Shown: piece after piece, positions 53,591 to 61,909 of the stretch
How the letters are laid out: every line of letters starts with the position of its first letter
How positions within the stretch are numbered: position 1 is the first letter of the stretch
Assembly: GCA_041752235.1 (NCBI GenBank)
Contig: JBGSHM010000028.1
Coordinates: 12,953-76,952, forward strand
Length of the DNA: 64,000 bases
Direction: 5' to 3'
DNA from: SpSt-398 sp041752235
Lineage (GTDB): Bacteria; Bacteroidota; Bacteroidia; Chitinophagales; Chitinophagaceae
Translations under genes and position numbers: made by a program
The notes under the pieces: generated by a model
Databases searched by the model: none
The model's input: only the letters and a program-made list of their open reading frames with translations
What the model was told of the DNA's origin: nothing

Positions 53591-55165
53591 TTAATCTTCA
53601 ATGCGGTTATCTTCTCCATTAATATACAACACGCCAATGATCAAACAGACGGCGGCAATGATGATCGGGTACCAAAGTCCTTCCAGGAAGGGCTTATCGT
53701 ACGGTAGTTTTTCACCCAATTTCGCAGCGGCTTCATTGGCCTGTGTAGCCTTGGTGGCCAGGAAGGTGGCTACGGCAGGCAGCAACCCCCCAAAGATACC
53801 ATTACCTATATGATAAGGTAACGACATGGACGTATAGCGGATCCGGGTGGGGAACATTTCTACCAGGAAGGCGGCAATGGGGCCATAGACCATGGTAACA
53901 AAGAGCACCTGTACAAAAACCCAGAATACGAGTTTCCAGAAGGAACTTTTATCCAGAATCGCCGTTTTGGTGACTTTAATATCCTTGGCAGGGTCGGCTT
54001 TACTGATATCAGCATGCAGGGTTTCTTTTTTTACTTCTGTCAATACAGTTCCATCGGTGTACACCCTGGATATCGTGGTGGTTCGTACCGAGTCGCCTAT
54101 ATGTTTGGCATCAGCCTCGGTTTTTAATACCGTTTTAGCCTGATCTACGATCTCTGTTTTTGCCTTAACACTTCCCGCATCGTACATGGAAGAATAGATA
54201 TAGCGATAACTGATGATCGCTATGAACATACCGATCATCATGATCCATTTCCGGCCTATGCGGTCGGATAAAGCACCAAATACCACAAAGAATGGAGTGC
54301 CAAATAGCAGGGCCCACATGATGAGTTTACTGGCCTGGGATACATCCACACTTAAGGTGTTTTGAATAAAACTGAGAGCATAAAACTGTCCTGTATACCA
54401 TACTACACCCTGACCCATGGTGGCGCCAAACAGGGCGAGCAACACAAACTTGAAGTTCAGCCGATGTCCAAAACTTTCTTTTAGCGGGTTGACTGAAATC
54501 TTTCCTTCTGCTTTTACTTTGGCAAAGAGGGGTGATTCTTTCATCCGCATCCGGATGATGATGGAAATGGCTACCATGATGATGGAGATCCAGAATGGAA
54601 CACGCCAGCCCCAATCATTGAATTTGGATTCATTCATGGATCCTTTGACCATAATGATCACCAGCAGTGAAACAAAAAGACCTACGGTAGCGGTGGTTTG
54701 AATCCACGAGGTCCAAAAACCTCTTCGTTCAGCCGGTGAATGTTCGGCCACATAGGTAGCAGCCCCTCCATACTCACCACCCAGGGCAAGACCTTGGAGA
54801 AGGCGAAGGATCAACACCAGGATGGGGGCAAGATACCCGATCGATTCATAGCTGGGGATACATCCAATAAGAAATGTAGAAAGCCCCATGATGACAAGTG
54901 TCAGGAGAAAGGTGTATTTCCGGCCAATAAGGTCACCCAGCCGGCCAAAGAACAAAGCGCCAAATGGACGAACCACAAAGCCTGCCGCAAAAGTGGCCAG
55001 GGTGGACAAAAGCGCCAGGGTTGGATTGCCCGATGGAAAGAACTTGGTGGCGATGATGGTGGCCAAGCTTCCGAAAATATAGAAGTCGTACCACTCGATC
55101 AAAGTCCCCACCGAAGAAGCGGCAATGATACCGGCCAGCCCCCTTTTTTCTGTTTGGAAACTCAT
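53591..55165 (-). CDS. MFS transporter of the metabolite:H+ symporter type
   Basis: 524 residues, 12 membrane segments. MHS landmarks: SSVGTLIEWYDFYIFGSLA, RPFGALFFGRLGDLIGRKYTFL, GLALGGEYGGAATYVAEHSP and the late EMFPTRIRYTSMSLPYHIGNG. Between the ninth and tenth segments an extra hydrophilic loop (about residues 335-410, Lys/Asp/Thr-rich) is inserted, longer than in the usual family. Likely substrate is a short-chain or dicarboxylic acid, judging from the acetate and propionate genes around. Follows the porin gene by 15 nt. Confidence 0.9.
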   Translation of the reverse strand: MSFQTEKRGLAGIIAASSVGTLIEWYDFYIFGSLATIIATKFFPSGNPTLALLSTLATFAAGFVVRPFGALFFGRLGDLIGRKYTFLLTLVIMGLSTFLIGCIPSYESIGYLAPILVLILRLLQGLALGGEYGGAATYVAEHSPAERRGFWTSWIQTTATVGLFVSLLVIIMVKGSMNESKFNDWGWRVPFWISIIMVAISIIIRMRMKESPLFAKVKAEGKISVNPLKESFGHRLNFKFVLLALFGATMGQGVVWYTGQFYALSFIQNTLSVDVSQASKLIMWALLFGTPFFVVFGALSDRIGRKWIMMIGMFIAIISYRYIYSSMYDAGSVKAKTEIVDQAKTVLKTEADAKHIGDSVRTTTISRVYTDGTVLTEVKKETLHADISKADPAKDIKVTKTAILDKSSFWKLVFWVFVQVLFVTMVYGPIAAFLVEMFPTRIRYTSMSLPYHIGNGIFGGLLPAVATFLATKATQANEAAAKLGEKLPYDKPFLEGLWYPIIIAAVCLIIGVLYINGEDNRIED

Positions 55166-55180
55166 AATAGTTGATTTTGT

Positions 55181-56572
55181 TTAGAGGAAAATATGTGTTT
55201 GAAGGGTGAGTTGTCCTTTGGAACCACTACGTACCGGATTTCCGCTCGATGTCTCATACACCGGCCGTGTGCTGTACTGCAAGGTGACCTTGGCATTATG
55301 CCCACTGACCAGGTAATTCAGGCCCAGATCCATTTGACCGGATACCTTTCCGATCCGTTCAAAATTCTTATAGGTAAATGTAGCATATGGCATGAAAGCT
55401 GTCCCGTTTTTTAATTTCGGAAGCAGGTAACCTACCTGAGTGTACCAGATATTTCCGGTTCCTAAAGTCGGTTGCATATTACCCCCGCCCGACCAGCTTG
55501 ATTTTGGGTTACTGCTCACCGTTTGGGTGTTTGCATGCAGGTTCAGGATGCCGATATTGCGCAGGTAGTTAGGGCCATAGTCGGAGTGATAGAATACACT
55601 ATACACATTTAGCGCGGTGCCCTTATTCTTATTCAGGGGCATATCCAGAAAAATATCCAGCCCCAGATTGGTTTGGGCATGCTCTTTAACCGGAGCCATG
55701 GAAGAAGGCTTTGTAGCCGTTACTCCTTTTTGATGATACCACCCGGCGCCAATATTAAATACCTTTTTGCTTCCCAGGTATGAACCTACAAAGAAGGGGA
55801 GTACGTTGCTCTCCTTGTCACGCAACATAATGTTGAAATACCCTCCTGTGCTCCAGTGTTCATTGAGAATATTTGTAGCATTGGTGCTGGTAACCGTAGC
55901 AGGCGCCACACCAAAGGCAAATGGTTTATTGAGATGCACCCGGTAGTCAAACCTGCCGAGCTGCCCCTTGGCATATACACCCAATTGTCGGGCAAACTGG
56001 TCGGTGGTCTCAATATTATACCAATTGAAAACAGGCGCATCCATGGTCATGAAATTGAGTGTGCTCTGGCTGCTTAGTCGCGAAACACCATTCCAATAAT
56101 GGAGTCCGGCGCCAACATGGAACTTCACCGGTTTTACAGCAAACTCTGTCCAGGCATCGTGGATATATAACTGTGGACGTTTCCCGCCCTGGCCGGTAGC
56201 GCTGGCTCCGGTACCCAGGGTACCGGCTCCTCCTCCATTGACAAAACTCTGGTTGTTGATACCCCAATGACTGATGATCATAAAACGAGGTGAAACCTGT
56301 GCCTGAATAAGAAAACGTGAACGGCGAATGGCCATGTCATTTGAATTCTTCTGGAAATTTCCATTTACATCCAGTGTGCCCGGGTTGTTTTCAACATGGG
56401 TGATCCACATCTGGTGCCAGGTAATGAAGCGAATGAATTTCTGGCCCTTTTCATCCAGTTTAAGTACCATGGGTTTATAGCTGTGGTCAACTCCGGGGGT
56501 GGCATTCCCCTGAGCGCCCGCTTTAATAAAAGCGCAGACAGCTAATGCAAGTGCAATCGTTTTTTTTGGCAT
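55181..56572 (-). CDS. Outer-membrane porin-like protein
   Basis: About 463 residues from the ATG at 56572; the longer frame lacks a signal peptide. Signal peptide ending IKAGAQ; many alternating beta-strands (FIRFITWHQMWITHVENN, RRSRFLIQAQVSPRFMIISHWGIN, VKFHVGAGLHYWNGVSRLS), ending TLQTHIFL with a terminal aromatic/aliphatic strand. Phosphate-selective-porin-like layout. Presumably the entry channel for the organic acid carried by the MFS protein encoded just downstream. Confidence 0.8.
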   Translation of the reverse strand: MPKKTIALALAVCAFIKAGAQGNATPGVDHSYKPMVLKLDEKGQKFIRFITWHQMWITHVENNPGTLDVNGNFQKNSNDMAIRRSRFLIQAQVSPRFMIISHWGINNQSFVNGGGAGTLGTGASATGQGGKRPQLYIHDAWTEFAVKPVKFHVGAGLHYWNGVSRLSSQSTLNFMTMDAPVFNWYNIETTDQFARQLGVYAKGQLGRFDYRVHLNKPFAFGVAPATVTSTNATNILNEHWSTGGYFNIMLRDKESNVLPFFVGSYLGSKKVFNIGAGWYHQKGVTATKPSSMAPVKEHAQTNLGLDIFLDMPLNKNKGTALNVYSVFYHSDYGPNYLRNIGILNLHANTQTVSSNPKSSWSGGGNMQPTLGTGNIWYTQVGYLLPKLKNGTAFMPYATFTYKNFERIGKVSGQMDLGLNYLVSGHNAKVTLQYSTRPVYETSSGNPVRSGSKGQLTLQTHIFL

Positions 56573-56660
56573 AGCAAGTAAGTTTAAATGCATGCCGAAT
56601 ATCAAACTTTGCTCAGGCAGTTGCCAAACGCCGGGTATATTCGTGCTAATTGTTATAGTT

Positions 56661-57089
56661 TTATCCTCCATTTTTTCGGAATCGCTCCCATTTTATCACC
56701 ATGAATTTGTCACCCAACTCAGTGATCATACAACCTGCACTTTTCATTGACTCCTTATCCCTGAAAAAATCAAGAAGCTCCCCGTGCGTCAATACTTTAT
56801 AGGTTGGCCGGTATTCATAATTTGCCGGGGCTTTCACATTGTATTTTTTGACCCAGTTCATTACCGAAACATGGCTGATGCCCAGGATACGTTCGATCTC
56901 CCGGAAAGTAACCCCCTCGATGTATAGTTGAAGTGCTTTGATTACATAGTAGGGGTCTATATTCTTCCCCTCCTTCAATACGGTAAAGGAATAGGCGCAA
57001 TGCTTGCAACGATAACGTTGCCTTCCTTTGACGATACCGCTTTTGATGAGTTCCTCCCCGCGGCATTTTGGGCAAGCAATCTCCTTCAT
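56661..57089 (-). CDS. InsA-like zinc-ribbon/HTH protein, probably a domesticated regulator
   Basis: 142 residues. N-terminal zinc ribbon with Cys6, Cys9, Cys28, Cys31 (CPKC...RYRCKHCAYSF) and an HTH about 58-82 (GVTFREIERILGISHVSVMNWVKKY), as in IS1 InsA. But the remaining 60 residues are unlike InsB and carry no DDE catalytic residues, and no InsB frame, frameshift signal or terminal inverted repeat follows. It stands between the divergent acs and the porin/MFS operon, the place of a local transcription factor. Function as a regulator is inferred. Confidence 0.75.
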   Translation of the reverse strand: MKEIACPKCRGEELIKSGIVKGRQRYRCKHCAYSFTVLKEGKNIDPYYVIKALQLYIEGVTFREIERILGISHVSVMNWVKKYNVKAPANYEYRPTYKVLTHGELLDFFRDKESMKSAGCMITELGDKFMVIKWERFRKNGG

Positions 57090-57117
57090 GCAATCGTGTT
57101 TAAAAGCAATATAATTC

Positions 57118-57197
57118 TTTAGCTATATCATTTTAGCATAAATATACCAATTTAGCAAAATAAGGTTTCCCCCTGGTTGGTTTCTTCTTTACTTTTA
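57118..57197. promoter_or_regulatory. Divergent regulatory region with three TTTAGC sites
   Basis: TTTAGC at 57118, 57132 and 57151, the last two in longer direct repeats (TTTAGCATAA, TTTAGCAAAA). On the minus strand TATATTTA resembles the -7 element for the InsA-like gene; TACTTTTA at 57190-57197 is one mismatch from it for acs. Confidence 0.4.
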
Positions 57198-57216
57198 TCG
57201 TCTCAAACCGATTGTC

Positions 57217-59142
57217 ATGTCATACCCCTTTCAAATCAAGTCAGCCGAAGCCTATCAAGCCGCATACAAAAAGAGTGTAGAAGACCCCGAAGGTTTTTGG
57301 AGCGAGGTGGCCGATAGTTTCTTTTGGAGAAAAAAGTGGGACAAGGTCCTCGACTGGAATTTTAGCGAGCCAAAGATCGAGTGGTTCAAGGGTGGGAAAA
57401 TGAATATCACCGAGAATTGTATTGACCGTCACCTGGAAACGATGGGCAATAAACCCGCCATCATATGGGAGCCCAATAACCCCGATGAACGAACCCGCGT
57501 GGTAACTTATAATCGGTTGCACAAACGTGTTTGTCAATTTGCGCAAGTTTTGCGCAACAATGGAGTAAAAAAAGGTGACCGGGTTTGCATTTATATGGGG
57601 ATGGTGCCTGAATTGGCCTATGCTGTGCTTGGTTGCGCCCGCGTAGGGGCTATTCACAGCGTGATCTTTGGTGGATTTTCCGCGCAAAGCATCGCCGACC
57701 GCTTATATGATGCCAATGCAGAATTTATTGTAACCTGTGACGGCGCTTATCGGGGAAACAAGGATATTCCTTTGAAAAGCGTGATCGATGATGCGCTGAT
57801 CGGGAACAGGACAATCAAAAAGGTTATTGTTTATACACGAACCCGCACGCCAGTTTCCATGCTCAAAGGCCGTGATGTATGGTGGGAAGATGAAATGGAG
57901 CATGCGGAACACCAGGTGGAACAGGAGGGCAAGGTTCATTTTCCGGCGGAGGAAATGGATGCAGAAGACCCCTTGTTTATATTATATACATCTGGTTCTA
58001 CCGGAAAACCCAAAGGTGTGGTTCACTCCTGTGGCGGTTATATGGTGTACACAGGCTACACCTTTGTCAATGTATTTCAATACCAGCCCGAGGATATTCA
58101 TTTCTGTACGGCCGATATTGGCTGGATCACGGGGCACAGCTATATATTATATGGCCCACTGAGTGCCGGCGCTACCACCGTAATGTTTGAAGGGGTGCCC
58201 ACCTGGCCGGATGCTGGACGTTTCTGGGATATCGTAGATAAATACAAAGTCAATATACTCTATACGGCCCCAACAGCGATCCGTTCGCTGATGGGCTTTG
58301 GTTTGGGACATGTACATGGGCATAAACTCGATTCCCTGAAAGTACTCGGCACCGTGGGAGAACCCATCAACCAGGAAGCCTGGCATTGGTATGATGAGAA
58401 TATTGGAAAAGGCCGATGCCCGATCGTAGATACCTGGTGGCAAACCGAAACAGGCGGCATACTCATTTCCAATATGGCTGGTATAACTCCTGCCAAACCT
58501 ACGTATGCAACCTTGCCGTTGCCCGGTGTGCAACCCATCCTCGTAGATGAGAACGGGAATGAAGTGCTGGGTAACAACGTCAGTGGCAACCTCTGTATAA
58601 AGTTCCCCTGGCCTTCGATCATTCGCACCACCTATGGTGATCATGAAAGATGTCGCACCAATTATTTTTCAGCCTACCCCAATTTGTATTTTACCGGTGA
58701 CGGTGCCTTGCGGGATGAACACGGAAACTACCGAATCACCGGCAGAGTGGATGACGTATTGAATGTAAGCGGTCACCGTTTGGGTACTGCTGAGGTAGAG
58801 AATGCGATCAATATGCACGCGGGTGTAGTGGAAAGCGCTGTTGTGGGTTATCCACATGATATCAAAGGACAGGGTATCTATGCCTATGTTATCTATGAGC
58901 ACGTACATGGTGATGAGAACCTTACCCGACAAGATATTTTGCAGACGGTGACCCGTGTGATCGGGCCGATTGCCAAGCCGGATAAGATTCAGTTTGTACC
59001 CGGATTGCCTAAGACCCGTAGCGGAAAGATCATGCGGCGCATTTTGCGAAAAATAGCGGAGGGCGATATGGATAACCTGGGCGATACCACCACTTTGCTC
59101 GACCCGGGTGTGGTGGAAGAGATCAAACGGGGACGTGTGTAA
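57217..59142 (+). CDS. acs: Acetyl-CoA synthetase
   Basis: 641 residues. P-loop YTSGSTGKPKGVVHSCGGYMVYT, TADIGWITGHSYILYGPL, DTWWQTETGGILIS and the C-terminal catalytic Lys in PKTRSGKIMRRILRKIAEGD, all as in Acs. Makes acetyl-CoA from acetate, CoA and ATP. Transcribed away from the InsA-like/porin/MFS operon. The hairpin at 59218-59246 ends its message. Confidence 0.97.
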   Translation: MSYPFQIKSAEAYQAAYKKSVEDPEGFWSEVADSFFWRKKWDKVLDWNFSEPKIEWFKGGKMNITENCIDRHLETMGNKPAIIWEPNNPDERTRVVTYNRLHKRVCQFAQVLRNNGVKKGDRVCIYMGMVPELAYAVLGCARVGAIHSVIFGGFSAQSIADRLYDANAEFIVTCDGAYRGNKDIPLKSVIDDALIGNRTIKKVIVYTRTRTPVSMLKGRDVWWEDEMEHAEHQVEQEGKVHFPAEEMDAEDPLFILYTSGSTGKPKGVVHSCGGYMVYTGYTFVNVFQYQPEDIHFCTADIGWITGHSYILYGPLSAGATTVMFEGVPTWPDAGRFWDIVDKYKVNILYTAPTAIRSLMGFGLGHVHGHKLDSLKVLGTVGEPINQEAWHWYDENIGKGRCPIVDTWWQTETGGILISNMAGITPAKPTYATLPLPGVQPILVDENGNEVLGNNVSGNLCIKFPWPSIIRTTYGDHERCRTNYFSAYPNLYFTGDGALRDEHGNYRITGRVDDVLNVSGHRLGTAEVENAINMHAGVVESAVVGYPHDIKGQGIYAYVIYEHVHGDENLTRQDILQTVTRVIGPIAKPDKIQFVPGLPKTRSGKIMRRILRKIAEGDMDNLGDTTTLLDPGVVEEIKRGRV

Positions 59143-59207
59143 TTGATTTAAAATGAAGACAATACACCAAAATACACGGGATATTTAGAAACTTCCCATT
59201 TAAAAAT

Positions 59208-59215
59208 TATTTTTG
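59208..59215 (+). promoter_or_regulatory. Hydrolase promoter (-7 element TATTTTTG)
   Basis: Perfect TAnnTTTG ending three nt before the acs terminator stem. A start about 6 nt downstream would put the new message inside the hairpin. Confidence 0.5.
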
Positions 59216-59217
59216 AA

Positions 59218-59246
59218 GGCTGTCCTGGATAAGGACAGCCTTTTTT
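59218..59246 (+). terminator. acs terminator, overlapping the next gene's leader
   Basis: GGCTGTCCT / AGGACAGCC, 9 bp with 5-nt loop, then six T; the hydrolase ATG follows three nt after the T-run. Confidence 0.9.
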
Positions 59247-59249
59247 GTC

Positions 59250-60221
59250 ATGCAACCTGCCCGGAAAAACACCACCTGGAGGACCATCCTGCGATGGACC
59301 TTTCGTGTATTGATCTTTCAACTCGTATTGATCAATATCGCGGCTGCATTTCATGCGCATCGGCTCACTCATTTTTATACCGACAAGGCAGTGTATGAAC
59401 AACAAGGTTCTTCCGGCTCCATCTTTCTGCGCACCTGGCGATTGATGACGGGGAAAAGGTTGGCCCGCACCCCCATTCAATACACACCGCCTACAGCCTA
59501 TGAAAACCTGGCCTTTCAGCTAAAGAATGGAAAGAAGATCAGTGCCTGGTATATACCCGCAGATAGTTCTGTTGGTACTGTTATCCTTGTACACGGACTT
59601 GGTTCCAACAAAGGGCATCCTTTAAATGAGGCCTCTGAATTTCGTGTCATGGGGTACAATACACTGTTGATCGATCTGCGGGCACATGGAGAAAGTGAAG
59701 GCAAAGCTTTCTCTATTGGGTATAAAGAATCGGAAGAGATCAAATTAGCGTACGACCATTTACGCGCCAAAGGCGAAAAGAATATTATTTTCTGGGGCAT
59801 GTCTGTTGGCGCGGTGGTGATGACCAAGGCCATTGCCGATTATGACCTCAAACCTGAGAAACTCATTCTGGAAATGCCTTTTGGCTCTTTACAAGATCAT
59901 TTGCGCAGCCGCGCCCGTAACCTCGGTTTTCCCGATGAACCCTTTGCTTTCTTTGTCACCTTCTGGGTGGGATTGGAACAAGGTTATTGGGGATATGGTT
60001 TCAAAACGGCGAAATATGCAAAGGAGATAAAATGCCCGGTATTGGTACAATGGGGGAGTCAGGATGATTATGTAAAAGAAGGAGAGGTTCGGTCGGTGTT
60101 TGAGGCGGTTCCAGGAGCGAATAAGAAATTAGTGATCTACGATAAGTCGGGGCATGTGCCGTTGTGCTGGTCGGAAAATGCGAAATGGGTGAGGGAAGTG
60201 GAAGAGTTTATAAAAAAATGA
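59250..60221 (+). CDS. Membrane-anchored alpha/beta hydrolase
   Basis: 323 residues. N-terminal membrane segment (about 14-30, FRVLIFQLVLINIAAAF), then an alpha/beta-hydrolase fold: VILVHGLGSNKG oxyanion loop, nucleophile elbow WGMSVGA with the Ser, acidic residue near WGSQDDYV and the catalytic His in KSGHVPLCW. Similar to the YqkD/BAAT-like peptidase or esterase group; substrate unknown. The start 3 nt after the acs terminator T-run, with a promoter at 59208, indicates a separate, short-leadered message. Confidence 0.85.
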   Translation: MQPARKNTTWRTILRWTFRVLIFQLVLINIAAAFHAHRLTHFYTDKAVYEQQGSSGSIFLRTWRLMTGKRLARTPIQYTPPTAYENLAFQLKNGKKISAWYIPADSSVGTVILVHGLGSNKGHPLNEASEFRVMGYNTLLIDLRAHGESEGKAFSIGYKESEEIKLAYDHLRAKGEKNIIFWGMSVGAVVMTKAIADYDLKPEKLILEMPFGSLQDHLRSRARNLGFPDEPFAFFVTFWVGLEQGYWGYGFKTAKYAKEIKCPVLVQWGSQDDYVKEGEVRSVFEAVPGANKKLVIYDKSGHVPLCWSENAKWVREVEEFIKK

Positions 60222-60233
60222 TGCACCGCAATA

Positions 60234-60315
60234 ATTTTACCGCTATGGCGCCGTGACGCGATGGAACGCCAGGAAAAACTGGCGCAACTTTGCGCCCTTG
60301 CGTCCTGGCGGTGAA
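60234..60315. repeat. Octad inverted-repeat element A5
   Basis: ATTTTACCGCTATGGCGCC on the left and GTCCTGGCGGTGAA on the right. Left arm is three clean eight-base units (CGCTATGG, CGCCGTGA first). Fills the gap between the convergent hydrolase and L,D-transpeptidase stop codons. Confidence 0.8.
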
Positions 60316-60317
60316 TA

Positions 60318-60887
60318 CTATTTTTGAATATTAACCTTTGTCCCCACTGGCAAATACGCATACACTTCTTCCACGTCTTTATTTTTCATTGAAATACATC
60401 CCAGTGTCCAGTTGTTATAGCGATCGATCTGATAATCTTCATTCGGCCAGGTACCGTGGATGCCGATGCCTCCACCGATGGTGGCTCTTTTGGGGATCTC
60501 GCCTTTTTCCTTTCTCTTTTTAAATTTTTCCCAGCTTTCTTTGGTAGGATAGTCGATCGACAGGAATCGATACCATTTATCGTGAACGCGTTTTGCCGTT
60601 ATCGTGAAACTTCCCTCCGGGGTATTCCGGTCGCCTTCCATTTTTTTATCAGAAAGGCTGCTATTGCCAAAAACAACAGGGTAGGTAGCATACCAGCCAT
60701 CCTCATCATACACCGACAATTCATAATCCGATTTGTCGATCACCAGGTGAACGGTGCCCCGGGGAAGGCTGTTCTTCTTCATGCTCACTTTGGTGGCACT
60801 TCGCTCCACCGATGTAGGGAGGGCAATGGATGCCGGAATAAATGCGGTTGTGCCCGTCGTTGCCACCGCCAGTAACAGGGTCTTCAT
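60318..60887 (-). CDS. L,D-transpeptidase (YkuD family)
   Basis: 189 residues from the ATG at 60887, preceded by AAGGAG, one of the few clear Shine-Dalgarno sites here. Signal peptide (LLLAVATTGTTAFIPASIA) then the YkuD fold: LPRGTVHLVIDKSDYELSVYDEDG, PVVFGNSS, and the catalytic IGIHGTW ... NWTLGCISMKN with His and Cys. Cross-links peptidoglycan or attaches proteins to it in the periplasm. Confidence 0.9.
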   Translation of the reverse strand: MKTLLLAVATTGTTAFIPASIALPTSVERSATKVSMKKNSLPRGTVHLVIDKSDYELSVYDEDGWYATYPVVFGNSSLSDKKMEGDRNTPEGSFTITAKRVHDKWYRFLSIDYPTKESWEKFKKRKEKGEIPKRATIGGGIGIHGTWPNEDYQIDRYNNWTLGCISMKNKDVEEVYAYLPVGTKVNIQK

Positions 60888-60987
60888 GGTAATACTCCTT
60901 TTGGTCCAGATATTCGACAAACGACGTGCCAGAGGGGTTTATTCTTAGAAATTTTGGCTTTAACTAAATTTTCAGAAGAGATTGGCG

Positions 60988-61048
60988 CTCACAGAAAGCA
61001 CAGAAGGCACGGAAGTATTTGTTCCGTGCCTTCTGTGCTTTCTGTGAG
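60988..61048. repeat. Nonad inverted-repeat element E (CACAGAAAG family)
   Basis: Arms 60988-61014 and 61022-61048 are perfectly complementary over 27 nt around a 7-nt loop. Each arm is three 9-nt units (CACAGAAAG, CACAGAAGG first). Directly 3' of the beta-barrel gene (stop at 61056) on the minus strand, without a clean T-run, so not a canonical terminator. Confidence 0.85.
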
Positions 61049-61055
61049 AATATGT

Positions 61056-61874
61056 TTACCAATTGCTCAACCTGAATCCCACCGTATAAGGCGTCATATC
61101 CAGTCCACCTTTGTCCCACATATTGTCCATGGCATAGCTGCCATAGAGTTTTACAGGACCGAGGGAGAGTTCGCCGATATAGGAGAGTTTGAATCGCTTG
61201 AGGTCAAAATCGTTTTTCACTTTGTCTTTGTCTCCATCATCTTTTACTTTGAAGCGGGCGGAGTAAAGATAGCCTGCGCTAACTCCGGCGCTCACTCCAA
61301 ATCCGCGCTTACGCTTGGGGGTAAAGTTGAAGTTCAGCATCATGGGTACTGTGAGGTAGTCAGCGGCCAGTTTGGCTTTCTTGGCCTCATCGGTATCCAG
61401 GGCAAAAGAAGTGGGATTGCGGCTGGCACGCATACGGGTATCATCAAAGAAATAGTTGTTTAACTCCAGACCCAGGCCATACTTCAGGTTCACCACATGC
61501 TTGACCAGGTTGAGCCTTTGCATAAAGAACCATACATTCACGCTTCGGGATTTACCTCCGAGGAGTTTGAAGTGATCTTCGTTTAAACCCGGCGCTATGG
61601 CGGCGGGATAAACAGTCTTGTCATTGTAATTGGCAAAACCCAGGTCGAGTATCCACCAGTTGGTAGAGATATTAGCGGGTTTTTCCCGGTTACGACGAGG
61701 AATGCGGTAGGTACGTGAGCTATCGCCTATTTCGGTGTTACCACCTTTTTTGCGGATGATGATCATGCCACCGATCCTGATGGTATCGGCTTCTTCGTTT
61801 CTGGTCGAATCAGTTTGTGCAGATCCGAGTAAGGTCATACATACAGCCAGGCAAAGTAAAATTGTCCGTTTCAT
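61056..61874 (-). CDS. Outer-membrane beta-barrel protein, PorT-like
   Basis: 272 residues. Signal peptide ending LLGSAQ, a short basic/acidic periplasmic stretch (RKKGGNTEIGDSSRTYRIPRRNREK), then about eight amphipathic strands (NWWILDLGFANYND, GYLYSARFKVKDDG, LSYIGELSLGPVKLYGSYAMDNM), ending VGFRLSNW. Third gene of the second sigma/anti-sigma operon, so it may belong to that regulon. Function unknown. Confidence 0.82.
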   Translation of the reverse strand: MKRTILLCLAVCMTLLGSAQTDSTRNEEADTIRIGGMIIIRKKGGNTEIGDSSRTYRIPRRNREKPANISTNWWILDLGFANYNDKTVYPAAIAPGLNEDHFKLLGGKSRSVNVWFFMQRLNLVKHVVNLKYGLGLELNNYFFDDTRMRASRNPTSFALDTDEAKKAKLAADYLTVPMMLNFNFTPKRKRGFGVSAGVSAGYLYSARFKVKDDGDKDKVKNDFDLKRFKLSYIGELSLGPVKLYGSYAMDNMWDKGGLDMTPYTVGFRLSNW

Positions 61875-61909
61875 GGTATTCAGTTTGAAAAAATTAGTTG
61901 GATCATTTT

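Noticed and set aside
56661..57089. Active IS1-family insertion sequence
   Set aside because: No InsB or DDE frame, no terminal inverted repeats and no target duplication around the gene.
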